Assembly: GCF_005518135.1 (NCBI RefSeq)
Contig: NZ_SULI01000005.1
Span: forward strand, 109,073-173,072
Direction of reading: 5' to 3'
DNA: 64,000 nucleotides
Origin: Shimia litoralis
GTDB taxonomy: Bacteria; Pseudomonadota; Alphaproteobacteria; Rhodobacterales; Rhodobacteraceae
Shown here: positions 20,193 to 29,445 of the stretch, one piece after another
Layout: every line of letters begins with the position of its first letter
Position numbering within the stretch: the first letter of the stretch is position 1
Notes under the pieces: model-generated
The model's input: only the letters and a program-made list of their open reading frames with translations
What the model was told of the DNA's origin: nothing
Database searches by the model: none
Position numbers and translations under genes: made by a program

Positions 20193-20792
20193 ATGGCTTT
20201 TCAACTTCCTGATCTTCCCTATGCACATGACGCGCTGGCCGATCTCGGCATGTCTGCCGAAACTCTCGAGTTTCACCACGATCTGCACCACAACGCATAT
20301 GTGACCAACGGAAACGCGGCAATCGCGGGCACCGAATGGGAAAACAAGTCGCTGGAAGACATCATCACCGGCACATACGATGCATCATCCGTGGCCCAAA
20401 ATGGTATCTTTAACAACATCAGCCAGCTCTGGAACCACAACCAGTTCTGGGAAATGATGGGCCCAGGCAAATCGGCCATGCCCGGCGCGCTTGAAAAAGC
20501 CTTGATCGAGAACTTTGGCTCGGTCGACGACTTTAAATCGCAATTCTCTGCTGCTGGCGCTGGCCAGTTCGGATCCGGCTGGTGCTGGCTTGTGAAAAAT
20601 GCTGACGGATCTTTGGCTGTGACCAAAACCGAAAACGGTGTGAACCCATTGTGCTTTGGCCAGACCGCGCTGTTGGGCTGCGATGTGTGGGAGCACTCAT
20701 ATTACATTGACTTCCGCAACAAGCGCCCTGTGTACCTGACCAACTTCTTGGACAATCTGGTCAACTGGGAAAACGTTGCCTCGCGCATGTAA
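20193..20792 (+). CDS. sodB: Superoxide dismutase, iron type
   Basis: 199 residues, full-length Fe/Mn-SOD. Metal ligands are His28, His82, Asp164 and His168 (in DVWEHSYY). Gln78 in ISQLWNH sits where Fe-type enzymes carry the second-sphere glutamine, so iron is the likely metal. No signal peptide, so cytosolic. AAAGGA lies about 9 bases before ATG. A TTGACG at 20124-20129 could be the -35 of its promoter. Confidence 0.95.
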   Translation: MAFQLPDLPYAHDALADLGMSAETLEFHHDLHHNAYVTNGNAAIAGTEWENKSLEDIITGTYDASSVAQNGIFNNISQLWNHNQFWEMMGPGKSAMPGALEKALIENFGSVDDFKSQFSAAGAGQFGSGWCWLVKNADGSLAVTKTENGVNPLCFGQTALLGCDVWEHSYYIDFRNKRPVYLTNFLDNLVNWENVASRM

Positions 20793-20816
20793 TTCTTTGA
20801 TTTAGAACGTATTTTT

Positions 20817-20850
20817 AGGCCTCGCAAAAATCTTTTGCGGGGCCTTTTGT
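20817..20850 (+). terminator. Intrinsic terminator after sodB
   Basis: AGGCCTCGCAAAA (20817-20829) pairs with TTTTGCGGGGCCT (20833-20845), one G-T pair, followed by T's. Confidence 0.85.
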
Positions 20851-20913
20851 TTCTGCCCATTGCTATTGTCTGCAATTCCTTCCATCACTTTGAGATTGGA
20901 AAAGGATTGCCCG

Positions 20914-21828
20914 ATGTCAGAAACCAGATCAGGTGTGTGGGCCATGCTTATGGCATGTGTGGTGTGGGGGCTTTCCCCGCTGTTTTATAAGCAGCTCGCG
21001 CATGTTCCCCCCATCGAAGTCTTGGCGCATCGAACCATCTGGTCTGCTGTGTTTTTTGGCGTGGTGCTGTTGATCCAGCGCCGCCTGCCGGAACTCAAGG
21101 CTATTGTACGCTCACCCAAAAGCATGATCATCACGGTGCTTGCGGCGCTGATGATTTCACTCAACTGGTTTATGTTCATTTGGTCCATCGGGGCCGGTAA
21201 AGCGACCGAAGCGTCGCTGGGGTATTATCTGTTTCCATTGGTGGCGGTGCTGATCGGGCGCGTTGTTTTTGCGGAACGTCTTACGCCGCTTCAGTGGGCC
21301 GCTGTCGGGCTTGCGGCCTGTGCGGTGCTGGTGTTGACGCTGGGCCTTGGTGTGGCCCCATGGATCGCGCTTGCGCTGGCGGCAACATTTGGCATGTACG
21401 GCTTGATGAAAAAGGGGCTGACCATCGGTCCGGTGGTTTCGGTGACCGCCGAGGTCATCGCCCTGAGCCCGATTGCGATCGCGGTCTTGGTATGGAGCCA
21501 TATGTCTTCACAAGGCGCGTTTGGCGCATCGTTCAAGGACACAAGTTTGTTGATGTTTTCCGGCGCGCTGACCGCAACACCGTTGATGTTCTTTAGCTAC
21601 GCTGCAAAACGCGTGCCGATGGCGACCGTGGGATTGGTGCAATACCTCAATCCCACGCTTCAGTTCTTATGTGCGGTGATGGTCTTTGGTGAACCTTTTG
21701 GTCCTTGGCACAGCATCGCCTTTCCGATGATTTGGGCGGCTTTGGCGGTTTATACCTTCGCCACGTGGCGTCAGGAAAAGGCCCGTACCAAAGCAGCCTC
21801 GAGCGCGTCGACATCTGGGGCAATCTGA
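20914..21828 (+). CDS. rarD: EamA-family transporter RarD
   Basis: 304 residues with ten predicted spans. The RarD marks are at the start: GVWAMLMACVVWGLSPLFYKQL and, further on, HRTIWSAVFFG. RarD proteins are inner-membrane DMT transporters of uncertain substrate (chloramphenicol sensitivity in some species). ATG 20914 follows AAAGGA; the frame from 20860 lacks one. The last 58 bases overlap the convergent LOG-family gene. Confidence 0.88.
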   Translation: MSETRSGVWAMLMACVVWGLSPLFYKQLAHVPPIEVLAHRTIWSAVFFGVVLLIQRRLPELKAIVRSPKSMIITVLAALMISLNWFMFIWSIGAGKATEASLGYYLFPLVAVLIGRVVFAERLTPLQWAAVGLAACAVLVLTLGLGVAPWIALALAATFGMYGLMKKGLTIGPVVSVTAEVIALSPIAIAVLVWSHMSSQGAFGASFKDTSLLMFSGALTATPLMFFSYAAKRVPMATVGLVQYLNPTLQFLCAVMVFGEPFGPWHSIAFPMIWAALAVYTFATWRQEKARTKAASSASTSGAI

Positions 21829-22322
21829 ACAAAATCGCGCAGGCTCTGATCTGCGAAACCCTGTGCGATGACGTGATCCAGCATGGCCACAAGCGGATCC
21901 CAGTATCCATCGGTGTTCAAAAGGATCAGAGGTTTGTTGTGCAAATCCAGTTGGCGCCACGTCAGGACTTCGAAAAACTCGTCAAGCGATCCTGCCCCAC
22001 CGGGTAAGACGACGATGGCATCCGAATTCATGAACATAACTTTTTTGCGTTCATGCATGTTTTCGGTCACGACAAAACGGGTCAGATCAGTCTTGCCCAC
22101 TTCGCGTTTCAATAGGTGGGTCGGGATCACACCAAATGTGTCGCCCCCTTCGGCCTGACAGGCATTTGCCACTGCGCCCATCAAACCGACATCCCCAGCG
22201 CCATAGACAAGCCGCCAGTTTTTCTGGGCCATCGTGCGCCCGAATGCCTTGGCTTGGGCCTCATATTTGGGGTTTAGGCCGGAACGTGAGCCGCAAAAGA
22301 CACAGATTGATGGGTGTGACAT
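21771..22322 (-). CDS. LOG-family nucleotide phosphoribohydrolase
   Basis: 183 residues, usual length for the cytokinin-activating Lonely Guy/YgdH-type family, which hydrolyses nucleoside 5'-monophosphates to base and ribose phosphate. N-terminal VFCGSRSGLNPKY, central VYGAGDVGLMG and the catalytic-loop PGGAGSLDEFFE (PGGxGTxxE in most members, Ser for Thr here) are present. ATG 22322 begins the Rossmann core. The 3' end overlaps rarD by 58 bases on the other strand. Confidence 0.9.
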   Translation of the reverse strand: MSHPSICVFCGSRSGLNPKYEAQAKAFGRTMAQKNWRLVYGAGDVGLMGAVANACQAEGGDTFGVIPTHLLKREVGKTDLTRFVVTENMHERKKVMFMNSDAIVVLPGGAGSLDEFFEVLTWRQLDLHNKPLILLNTDGYWDPLVAMLDHVIAQGFADQSLRDFVQIAPDVDALEAALVRAFS

Positions 22323-22421
22323 GCAAATCCTCAATATCATCAAAGCAGTTTTGACCAGTGTTGCCCCTGTTGATATGTTCCCTGAACTAAGAAGGCTAGC
22401 GGAATTTGGGGAAAGGCTGGC

Positions 22422-23612
22422 ATGACGAAAATTGCACAATTTTTGGGACAAAATGCTGTCGTAGTGGGCGGCACGTCTGTGGTTGCCGTGGTGGCCGTCA
22501 TCGCGGTTGCGGTCAGCGGTGTCTTTGCGCCGTCCGTACCTGTGACCGATGAGACAAATACAGTTCAACCTGTGGCGCAGGTTCCTGACGAGGGCACAAG
22601 TCAAGAAGCCGCGATTGCCGAGGTTGTGGATCCTGAAAAGGTCACAGACGAAACCACGCCAGATCGTTCCAAGACCATCCCGCAATTTGATGTCGTCCGT
22701 ATCGAACCGGATGGATCGACCTTGGTTGCCGGTCAGGCCGCCGCCAAGAGCGACATCGTGCTTTTGCTGGATGCGGTTGATCTTGTCACGGTCACCACGG
22801 ATTTTGCCGGAAAATTTGTTGCGTTTGTGTCCATCCCCCCAAGTTATGAGCCGCAAATTCTAGCCTTGGTTCAGCGCCACGAGGACGGAGACGTGTTCTC
22901 CGAACAAACGGTGATTATTTCACCTACCTTGGTGGCCAGCACAGCGGACCCAATCCCAACCCCAATTCCTGCTGACCCACAAAGCCCAGCATTGGACCAG
23001 ACAACAGAGTTGAACACATCGCCGACGCCTGAAGCGACGCCAAGTCCGACTGCGCCAACAGACGCGCCAGCCGTGATCTTGGTGGATGCCGACGGCGTCA
23101 AGGTCGTCCAGCCGCCGCGCGATGCAGCACAAGGCCCCGAGGTCATGTCGACCGTGGCCTTGGATTCCATCAGCTATTCGGATGACGGCGAGGTCGAGCT
23201 TGCGGGCCGTGGCCGTCGCGACGGATCCGTGCGGGTCTATCTGGACAACACGCCCATCACGACCTCGCGTATTCGCGAAGACGGCAACTGGCGTACCGAG
23301 CTTCCGGATGTGGACACGGGTGTTTACACGTTGCGGGTTGACGAAGTGGATGCCTCCGGAGAGGTGATCTCGCGCGTGGAAACGCCCTTTCAACGCGAAG
23401 ATCAAGATACCATCGACACAGCCACAGCGGCCCAAGACGCGCAAACCCGAGCTGAGATCATAACCGTGCAACCGGGATCAACGCTTTGGGCGATTGCCAA
23501 GTCACAGTATGGCGAAGGGCTGTATTTTGTGCGCGTGTATGAAGCCAACAAAGACCGCATTCGCGACCCCGATTTGATCTATCCGGGCCAGATTTTCGAC
23601 ATCCCGAACTGA
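22422..23612 (+). CDS. LysM-domain envelope protein
   Basis: 396 residues. One N-terminal membrane span (about 14-36), then acidic and Pro/Thr-rich linkers around 45-80 and 170-215. Two small beta-sandwich-like segments lie between (VRIEPDGSTLVAGQAA; SYSDDGEVELAGRGR). A C-terminal LysM domain begins IITVQPGSTLWAIAKSQYG and binds peptidoglycan. Proteins with this order are common in Rhodobacterales. GGGGAAAGG lies before ATG 22422. Probably an inner-membrane-anchored periplasmic protein; the role is not known. Confidence 0.85.
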   Translation: MTKIAQFLGQNAVVVGGTSVVAVVAVIAVAVSGVFAPSVPVTDETNTVQPVAQVPDEGTSQEAAIAEVVDPEKVTDETTPDRSKTIPQFDVVRIEPDGSTLVAGQAAAKSDIVLLLDAVDLVTVTTDFAGKFVAFVSIPPSYEPQILALVQRHEDGDVFSEQTVIISPTLVASTADPIPTPIPADPQSPALDQTTELNTSPTPEATPSPTAPTDAPAVILVDADGVKVVQPPRDAAQGPEVMSTVALDSISYSDDGEVELAGRGRRDGSVRVYLDNTPITTSRIREDGNWRTELPDVDTGVYTLRVDEVDASGEVISRVETPFQREDQDTIDTATAAQDAQTRAEIITVQPGSTLWAIAKSQYGEGLYFVRVYEANKDRIRDPDLIYPGQIFDIPN

Positions 23613-23728
23613 TCTTCGCATCCTCGAAGGTGCGACTGTGTGAACCTGCGCGGGATAATTCTCGGGCCTGTCTGGTCATTTTGCCTGACGGCCACTACCT
23701 GTGTGTATGAAAAATCAGGACATATTTT

Positions 23729-25549
23729 ATGAAAACGTGGCATACAGCGTCATCCGAAGAACTTTCGCGCAACGAAAAACGGTCAGGCATTCGGACAATC
23801 CGCAAAGTGTTGCCGTATCTGTGGCCAGAGTCCGCAAGTTGGGTCAAACAACGGGTGGTGCTGGCGTTGCTGGCGCTGTTGTTGTCCAAGATCGTCGCGG
23901 TCGGTGTGCCGATGATTTACAAGCAAGCTGTGGATGCTCTGGCAGGGGATGCCACGTCGCAACTCATGGTGGGAGCGGTAGGTCTGACCGTTGCTTACGG
24001 CATGGCGCGGTTGATGTCGGTCGGGTTTCAGCAGTTGCGCGATGTGGTGTTTGCCCGCGTGGGCCAACGGGCGCTGCGTGCGCTCGCACTTGAGACCTTT
24101 GAACATATCCACCGCCTGTCGATGCGATACCACATCACGCGAAAAACCGGCGGCCTGAGTAGGATCATCGAGCGGGGCGTCAAAGGGGTTGAATTCCTGC
24201 TGCGCTTTTTGCTGTTCTCGATTGGGCCGCTTGTGCTCGAGTTGTTGATGATCTCGGTGATTTTGTTCTGGCTGTTTGATGTGTGGTATTTGGCGGTCGT
24301 GACGCTGACCATCGCCGCCTATGTCTGGTTTACCTTTGCGGTGACGGAATGGCGCGTCAAACTGCGTCGCCAGATGAATGACCAAGATACGGACGCGAAC
24401 CAAAAGGCGATTGATAGCCTTTTGAACTTTGAGACCGTGAAATATTTTGGCGCCGAAAAACGCGAAGCCGCACGGTATGACGAGTCAATGGCAGGGTATG
24501 AAACGGCTGCGCTCAAGACGTCGTATTCCTTGGCAATGCTCAACTTTGGTCAATCCATTTTGATCACATCTGGCTTGGTGATTGTGATGGTGCTTGCCGC
24601 CCGAGGCGTGCAGGCAGGGGATTTGACGGTCGGTGATTTTGTCATGGTCAACGCCTATATGATCCAGATCACCATGCCGTTGAATTTCTTGGGAACGGTG
24701 TACCGCGAAATCCGCCAAAGCCTTGTGGATATGGGGGAAATGTTTGATCTGTTGGAACAACCCTCAGAGGTCAGTGATGCGAAAAACGCCAAGGACTTGG
24801 TGGTAGACGGCGGTGCGATCGAGCTTGAGAATGTGGTGTTTGGCTATGAAGAGGCGCGCCCAATCTTGCACGGAGTCAGCCTTAAGGTCGGCGCCGGACA
24901 AAACGTGGCCATCGTTGGTGCCTCGGGGTCGGGGAAATCCACAATTGGGCGTCTATTGTTCCGCTTCTATGACGTGAAAGGGGGCGCCTTGCGTATTGAT
25001 GGGCAAGACATTCGCGAGGTCACGCAAACAAGCCTGCATGATGCCATCGGGGTCGTGCCGCAGGATACTGTGTTGTTCAATGATACCATTCGATACAACA
25101 TCGCCTACGGGCGCGATACGGCCACCACACAGGACGTGATCGAGGCAGCGCAGGCTGCTCAGATCCATGACTTCATCCAATCTTTGCCCGACGGGTACGA
25201 TACCATGGTGGGCGAGCGCGGTCTCAAGCTGTCTGGGGGTGAAAAACAACGTGTGGGCATTGCGCGTACATTGCTCAAGAACCCGCCTATTTTGTTGCTA
25301 GACGAAGCGACATCGGCGCTTGATACAGAAACCGAGCAGGACATCAAAGAAGCGTTGGCGCTTGCGGGGCAGGGCCGTACGGTCATTACCATTGCCCACC
25401 GCCTCTCTACCATTGCCGAAGCAGACCGTATTGTGGTGTTGGAAAATGGACAGATTAAGGAAGAAGGAACGCATACTGACCTTCTTGCGCGCAACGGACG
25501 CTATGCCCAGCTTTGGCAGCGGCAACTGGCCGAGAACGACGCGGCATAG
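23729..25549 (+). CDS. ABC exporter, Atm1/HMT1 type (fused permease-ATPase)
   Basis: 606 residues: a six-span membrane domain to about 340, then an ATPase domain with Walker A GASGSGKS at about 396-403, signature LSGGEKQR at about 501-508 and Walker B ILLLDEATSALD. The N-terminal region and the NDQDTDANQKAIDSLLNFETVKYFGAE block are those of the mitochondrial Atm1 and bacterial NaAtm1 type, which export glutathione-derived compounds and help with heavy-metal tolerance. It works as a homodimer in the inner membrane. It is a single gene ended by a strong terminator. Confidence 0.9.
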   Translation: MKTWHTASSEELSRNEKRSGIRTIRKVLPYLWPESASWVKQRVVLALLALLLSKIVAVGVPMIYKQAVDALAGDATSQLMVGAVGLTVAYGMARLMSVGFQQLRDVVFARVGQRALRALALETFEHIHRLSMRYHITRKTGGLSRIIERGVKGVEFLLRFLLFSIGPLVLELLMISVILFWLFDVWYLAVVTLTIAAYVWFTFAVTEWRVKLRRQMNDQDTDANQKAIDSLLNFETVKYFGAEKREAARYDESMAGYETAALKTSYSLAMLNFGQSILITSGLVIVMVLAARGVQAGDLTVGDFVMVNAYMIQITMPLNFLGTVYREIRQSLVDMGEMFDLLEQPSEVSDAKNAKDLVVDGGAIELENVVFGYEEARPILHGVSLKVGAGQNVAIVGASGSGKSTIGRLLFRFYDVKGGALRIDGQDIREVTQTSLHDAIGVVPQDTVLFNDTIRYNIAYGRDTATTQDVIEAAQAAQIHDFIQSLPDGYDTMVGERGLKLSGGEKQRVGIARTLLKNPPILLLDEATSALDTETEQDIKEALALAGQGRTVITIAHRLSTIAEADRIVVLENGQIKEEGTHTDLLARNGRYAQLWQRQLAENDAA

Positions 25550-25600
25550 GGGCCTGTCGCCATCGCGACTGGATGAGGTCACAAGATAGCGTAGATCGCA

Positions 25601-25632
25601 AAAGGCCGTCGCAGATTGCGACGGCCTTTTTG
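25601..25632. terminator. Bidirectional terminator between the Atm1-type exporter and the RND permease
   Basis: A perfect 12-bp stem AAAGGCCGTCGC (25601-25612) with its complement at 25618-25629, loop of 5, with T's on the plus side and A's upstream giving T's on the minus strand. It lies between convergent genes. Confidence 0.9.
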
Positions 25633-25668
25633 GTTTCCAGTGCATCAGAGATGCGGTGGCGGATCACG

Positions 25669-28600
25669 TTATTCCGCAGCGCGCAGACGCGGGTCCGTGC
25701 CGTCTGGTGGTGTGTCCTCAGCGTCCCCCATGTCAGATGCATCATCGGAGTTTTCCTTGGTTGCATCTGCCGGTGTCGCGTCTTCTGCAGGGGTGGCGTC
25801 GTCGTCCATCCAGATGATTTCTGGTGCTTTCACGCGACGGGCTTCGCGGCGCAAGGCCCAATCTTGAGCCGCGCGGCTTGACCGCCCCATCGATAGGCGC
25901 GCAAAAAGCTGGACCATCCATTGCAGATACGTCGTGAACCAGACCCGCAAGGCCAGCATTGACGGTGTAAAGACCAGTGTCAAAACCGTGGCGATGCCCA
26001 GACCAAACACCACAGCAGTGGCCAGCTGTGTCCACCAAAGCGATGTGGGGCTGTTGACCGAATAGCCGCCGTATTTGAAATCAAGTGACAGGCCAAACAT
26101 CATCGGGGCCAGACCCGCCATCGTGGTGATTGTTGTCAGCAACACAGGCCGAATACGCGCCTGAGCGGTGCGCACAATTGCCTCGATGCGGGGCATGTAT
26201 TGTGAATATTCCTGATAGGTATCAATCAGAACAATGTTGTTGTTCACAACGATCCCTGCCAACGCGACGATCCCCGTTCCTGTCATGATAATGGAAAATG
26301 CCTGATCCATGACCAGCATGCCGATCAATACTCCGGCGGTTGACATAATGACCGCCAGCAAGACCAAGACAGAGTTGTAAAAACTGTTAAATTGCGCCAG
26401 CAGAATAATGAACATCAACCCCAAGGCACCCATAAAGGCGCTGGTCAGGAAGGCTTCGCTTTCGGCTTGGTCCTCTTGATCGCCTGTCCATTCCCATGCG
26501 ATGCCAGCAGGAAACGGATTTGTGGCGAGCCAGTCGCCCAAAGCAGTGATGCGTTCGTTGGCATTCAAAGGCGTCGCGACAAAGCCGCGATCCACATAGT
26601 CGGTTCTGAGCGCCTCGTCGGCTTGCCAAACCGCGGTGTCGATGATGTCTCGTTCACCTGAGTCGGCATTGTTGAGCACCATAAGATCGCTGCTCACGCC
26701 TGCTTTGACATCAAAATACCGTTTCTGATCGATGCGATTGATTTCGGCCAGTTTGGCAACGGGCTTGCGGGTGATAAAGTTTGACAGCGGCACCAGACCA
26801 TCTGCGGTGCGCACCTTCATGGTATCCAGCGTATACAGAACGCGGTCCTTTTCCGGCAGGCGCACGCGGATATCAATTTCTTCGTCCGAGCTGTCGACGC
26901 GCATGGTATCCAGCAAAATGCCGCGGGTGACCAGCTGCACCATGCCTCCCACTGTGGCGACATCGGCGCCATAGCGGCCCGCTTTGGCCACATCTACGTC
27001 GATCTGCCAGTCAATGCCCGGCAAGGGCAGGGTGTCTTCGATCAGGATCAGACCGGGGGTCTCGTCGAACTGGGCCCGTGCAAGGCTTGTCGCGTTGACC
27101 AAGGTGTCCCAGTCATCGCCCATCAGGCGCAGATGCACCGGCTTGGCTGACGCAGGACCGCGGTCTGCTTCCAGAATTTCGATGCGCACGCCGGGTATTT
27201 TTTCGAGATCGACAGTCAGCTCGGCAAGAATGGTGTTGCCATCCCAAGCGTCATCTTTGACGCTGCGGTTGATATCAATGCCCAACACCGAGAACCACGT
27301 CTTGCGGGTTTCTGGGCGGGCTTCCCATGGAATGGTTTCAAGCTGAATTTGCCCGATCATGTCTTTTGGGGCTTGGGCGCCGCCTGTGTTGCTGTCCAAG
27401 CCGCCTTCGCCTGCAAAAGAAAATGCAGTTTTAATGCCAGGATGCGCCAAGACAACATCTTCGGCCTGTTTTAGCAGGTCATCTTTTTGATCCAACGACA
27501 GGTTGCCGCGCGCGAGCACATACACAATGGCCTGTTCTGGTTCGGATTCGACAAAAAATTCGACCCCGTTGTTGTTTTCACCAAAATACCCAAACACCAT
27601 AAAGACAAAGGCAACCACGGTGCCAATCGACACCAAGGGCATGATTGGGTTGCCGGCAATAAGTTTAATCAACCACCCAAAGGGTGACAGGCGAAAACCG
27701 GATTTGATTTTGGTTTTACGCCGCTCGATCCGTGCGGCCCCCATTGTGACAGAGCTGGAAAATGCCCCAAACAAGAAGATTGCAAATCCCGGCAGAAGCG
27801 CGATGACCCCCGTGGTATTGGCATCATCGCCAAGCAAATAGGTCGGGTTCAGGCTTTGCATGGCACCAATAAAGATCAGGTATAGAGACGGAGGCACCAA
27901 TGCTGCGCGCAGCCACCAAGGTGCGCGGGCGCGCAATCCGTCAGACAAATGAATAAACATCCGGCTCATACGGCCCGACACGCCGCCCATCACCGGTAGA
28001 TAGATCAACGCCACAACCAACGATGCCGACAGCACAAAGATCAATGTGATGGGCAACATGCCCATAAATTCGCCGGGAACACCGGGCCAGAACAGCATGG
28101 GCAAAAACGCGCAAAGCGTGGTCGCGGTGGATGACACAATCGGCCAGAACATGCGTTTTGCCGCCTCGACATAGGCGTGCATGGGCCCTGAGCCCTCTGA
28201 GATGCGTTTGTCGGCGTATTCGACCACAACAATGGCCCCGTCCACCAACATGCCCACAGCCAAGATCAAGCCAAACATCACGATGTTGGAAATCGTGATG
28301 CCCATCATCGCCAAGAGCACAAAACACAGCAAGAAGGATGTCGGAATCGCAAAGCCAACCAACAGGGCGGCACGTGTCCCCAATGCGGCCAGTACCACAA
28401 TCATCACCAGCGCAATCGCTGTTAAAACCGATCCTTCCAGCTGGCTAACCATAGAGCCGACGATGCGGCTTTGGTCATTTGAGGTGCCAACCTCAATGGC
28501 GGCGTTAAGCTCGGCTGGCCATTCTGCAGAGGCCTTTGCCACCTCTTGCTTGACCAGTTCTGCGGTGCCAATAAGGTTAAACCCTTTGCGTTTTACAACT

Positions 28601-29445
28601 TGCAACGCAACGGTGTTATCCCCGTTAAAGCGTGCCGTGCCGATGCGATCCTCAAAGGTCAGGTTGATTTCGGCAAGATCCCCCAAGGTGACGACGCGGT
28701 CGCCGTTGACCTTGACGGGCAGGTTGTAAATGTCGCGCGGTTCATCAAAAGACGATGGAATTTTGACAGCAAATGACCCTTGTGCCGAGTCAATTTCGCC
28801 GGCCGCGATCAACTGGTTGTTGTTGACCACGACGCTGATCAATTCTGCGGCTGTCACATTATAGGATTCAAGGCGTAGCGGATCGATCACGACCTCGACC
28901 ATTTCATCGCGGCTTCCGGCGATGCCTGCCTCAAGCACGGCATCCAGACTTTCCAGACGATCCTGAAGGTCATTGGCAATTTTGGTCATTGTGCGTTCGG
29001 GCACATCACCAGTCAAATTCACGATGATGATCGGAAATTCCGAAAAGTTGATCTCGTTGATCGTGTATTTCTCATACCCTTCGGGAAATTTGCCTTCGGC
29101 CGAATTCATGGCCTCGCGCACGTCAGCCATTACACGGGATTTGTCCCATCCGAATTCGAACTCAAGCGCCAAACCCGCATAGCCTTCGGCGGCGGTGCCC
29201 GTCAGGGTCTTGAGACCATCAATATCCGAAAGCTCGGTTTCCATTGGCTTGAGCAGCAACGTTTCGCTGTCGGCCGCGGAAATGCCAGGGAAGGGCACAG
29301 ACACAAAAAGAGCCGGAATTTCAATATCCGGCTCGCCTTCTTTGGGCAGGCCCCAATATGCGTACCCGCCAACCGCGATTGACAGGACGATAAAGGCAAG
29401 AACCATTCGGGCCCGTCCAGCGGCCCAGTCGACGACCCCTATCAT
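25669..29445 (-). CDS. RND efflux transporter permease
   Basis: 1258 residues with the RND layout: a span at 13-32, a large periplasmic loop beginning WGLPKEGEPDIEIP, spans at about 340-500, a second loop, and spans at about 1000-1190. The GLILAVGMLVDGAIVVVEYADK segment holds the acidic residue of the proton relay. The C-terminus adds an acidic tail of about 60 residues rich in Asp, Ala and Thr. It pumps substrates through a tripartite system with the adaptor encoded directly upstream (ATGA overlap); no outer-membrane channel gene is nearby. Substrate unknown. Confidence 0.92.
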   Translation of the reverse strand: MIGVVDWAAGRARMVLAFIVLSIAVGGYAYWGLPKEGEPDIEIPALFVSVPFPGISAADSETLLLKPMETELSDIDGLKTLTGTAAEGYAGLALEFEFGWDKSRVMADVREAMNSAEGKFPEGYEKYTINEINFSEFPIIIVNLTGDVPERTMTKIANDLQDRLESLDAVLEAGIAGSRDEMVEVVIDPLRLESYNVTAAELISVVVNNNQLIAAGEIDSAQGSFAVKIPSSFDEPRDIYNLPVKVNGDRVVTLGDLAEINLTFEDRIGTARFNGDNTVALQVVKRKGFNLIGTAELVKQEVAKASAEWPAELNAAIEVGTSNDQSRIVGSMVSQLEGSVLTAIALVMIVVLAALGTRAALLVGFAIPTSFLLCFVLLAMMGITISNIVMFGLILAVGMLVDGAIVVVEYADKRISEGSGPMHAYVEAAKRMFWPIVSSTATTLCAFLPMLFWPGVPGEFMGMLPITLIFVLSASLVVALIYLPVMGGVSGRMSRMFIHLSDGLRARAPWWLRAALVPPSLYLIFIGAMQSLNPTYLLGDDANTTGVIALLPGFAIFLFGAFSSSVTMGAARIERRKTKIKSGFRLSPFGWLIKLIAGNPIMPLVSIGTVVAFVFMVFGYFGENNNGVEFFVESEPEQAIVYVLARGNLSLDQKDDLLKQAEDVVLAHPGIKTAFSFAGEGGLDSNTGGAQAPKDMIGQIQLETIPWEARPETRKTWFSVLGIDINRSVKDDAWDGNTILAELTVDLEKIPGVRIEILEADRGPASAKPVHLRLMGDDWDTLVNATSLARAQFDETPGLILIEDTLPLPGIDWQIDVDVAKAGRYGADVATVGGMVQLVTRGILLDTMRVDSSDEEIDIRVRLPEKDRVLYTLDTMKVRTADGLVPLSNFITRKPVAKLAEINRIDQKRYFDVKAGVSSDLMVLNNADSGERDIIDTAVWQADEALRTDYVDRGFVATPLNANERITALGDWLATNPFPAGIAWEWTGDQEDQAESEAFLTSAFMGALGLMFIILLAQFNSFYNSVLVLLAVIMSTAGVLIGMLVMDQAFSIIMTGTGIVALAGIVVNNNIVLIDTYQEYSQYMPRIEAIVRTAQARIRPVLLTTITTMAGLAPMMFGLSLDFKYGGYSVNSPTSLWWTQLATAVVFGLGIATVLTLVFTPSMLALRVWFTTYLQWMVQLFARLSMGRSSRAAQDWALRREARRVKAPEIIWMDDDATPAEDATPADATKENSDDASDMGDAEDTPPDGTDPRLRAAE

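Noticed and set aside
23613..23640. Weak 5-bp stem after the LysM gene
   Set aside because: Too short and without a T-run to call a terminator.
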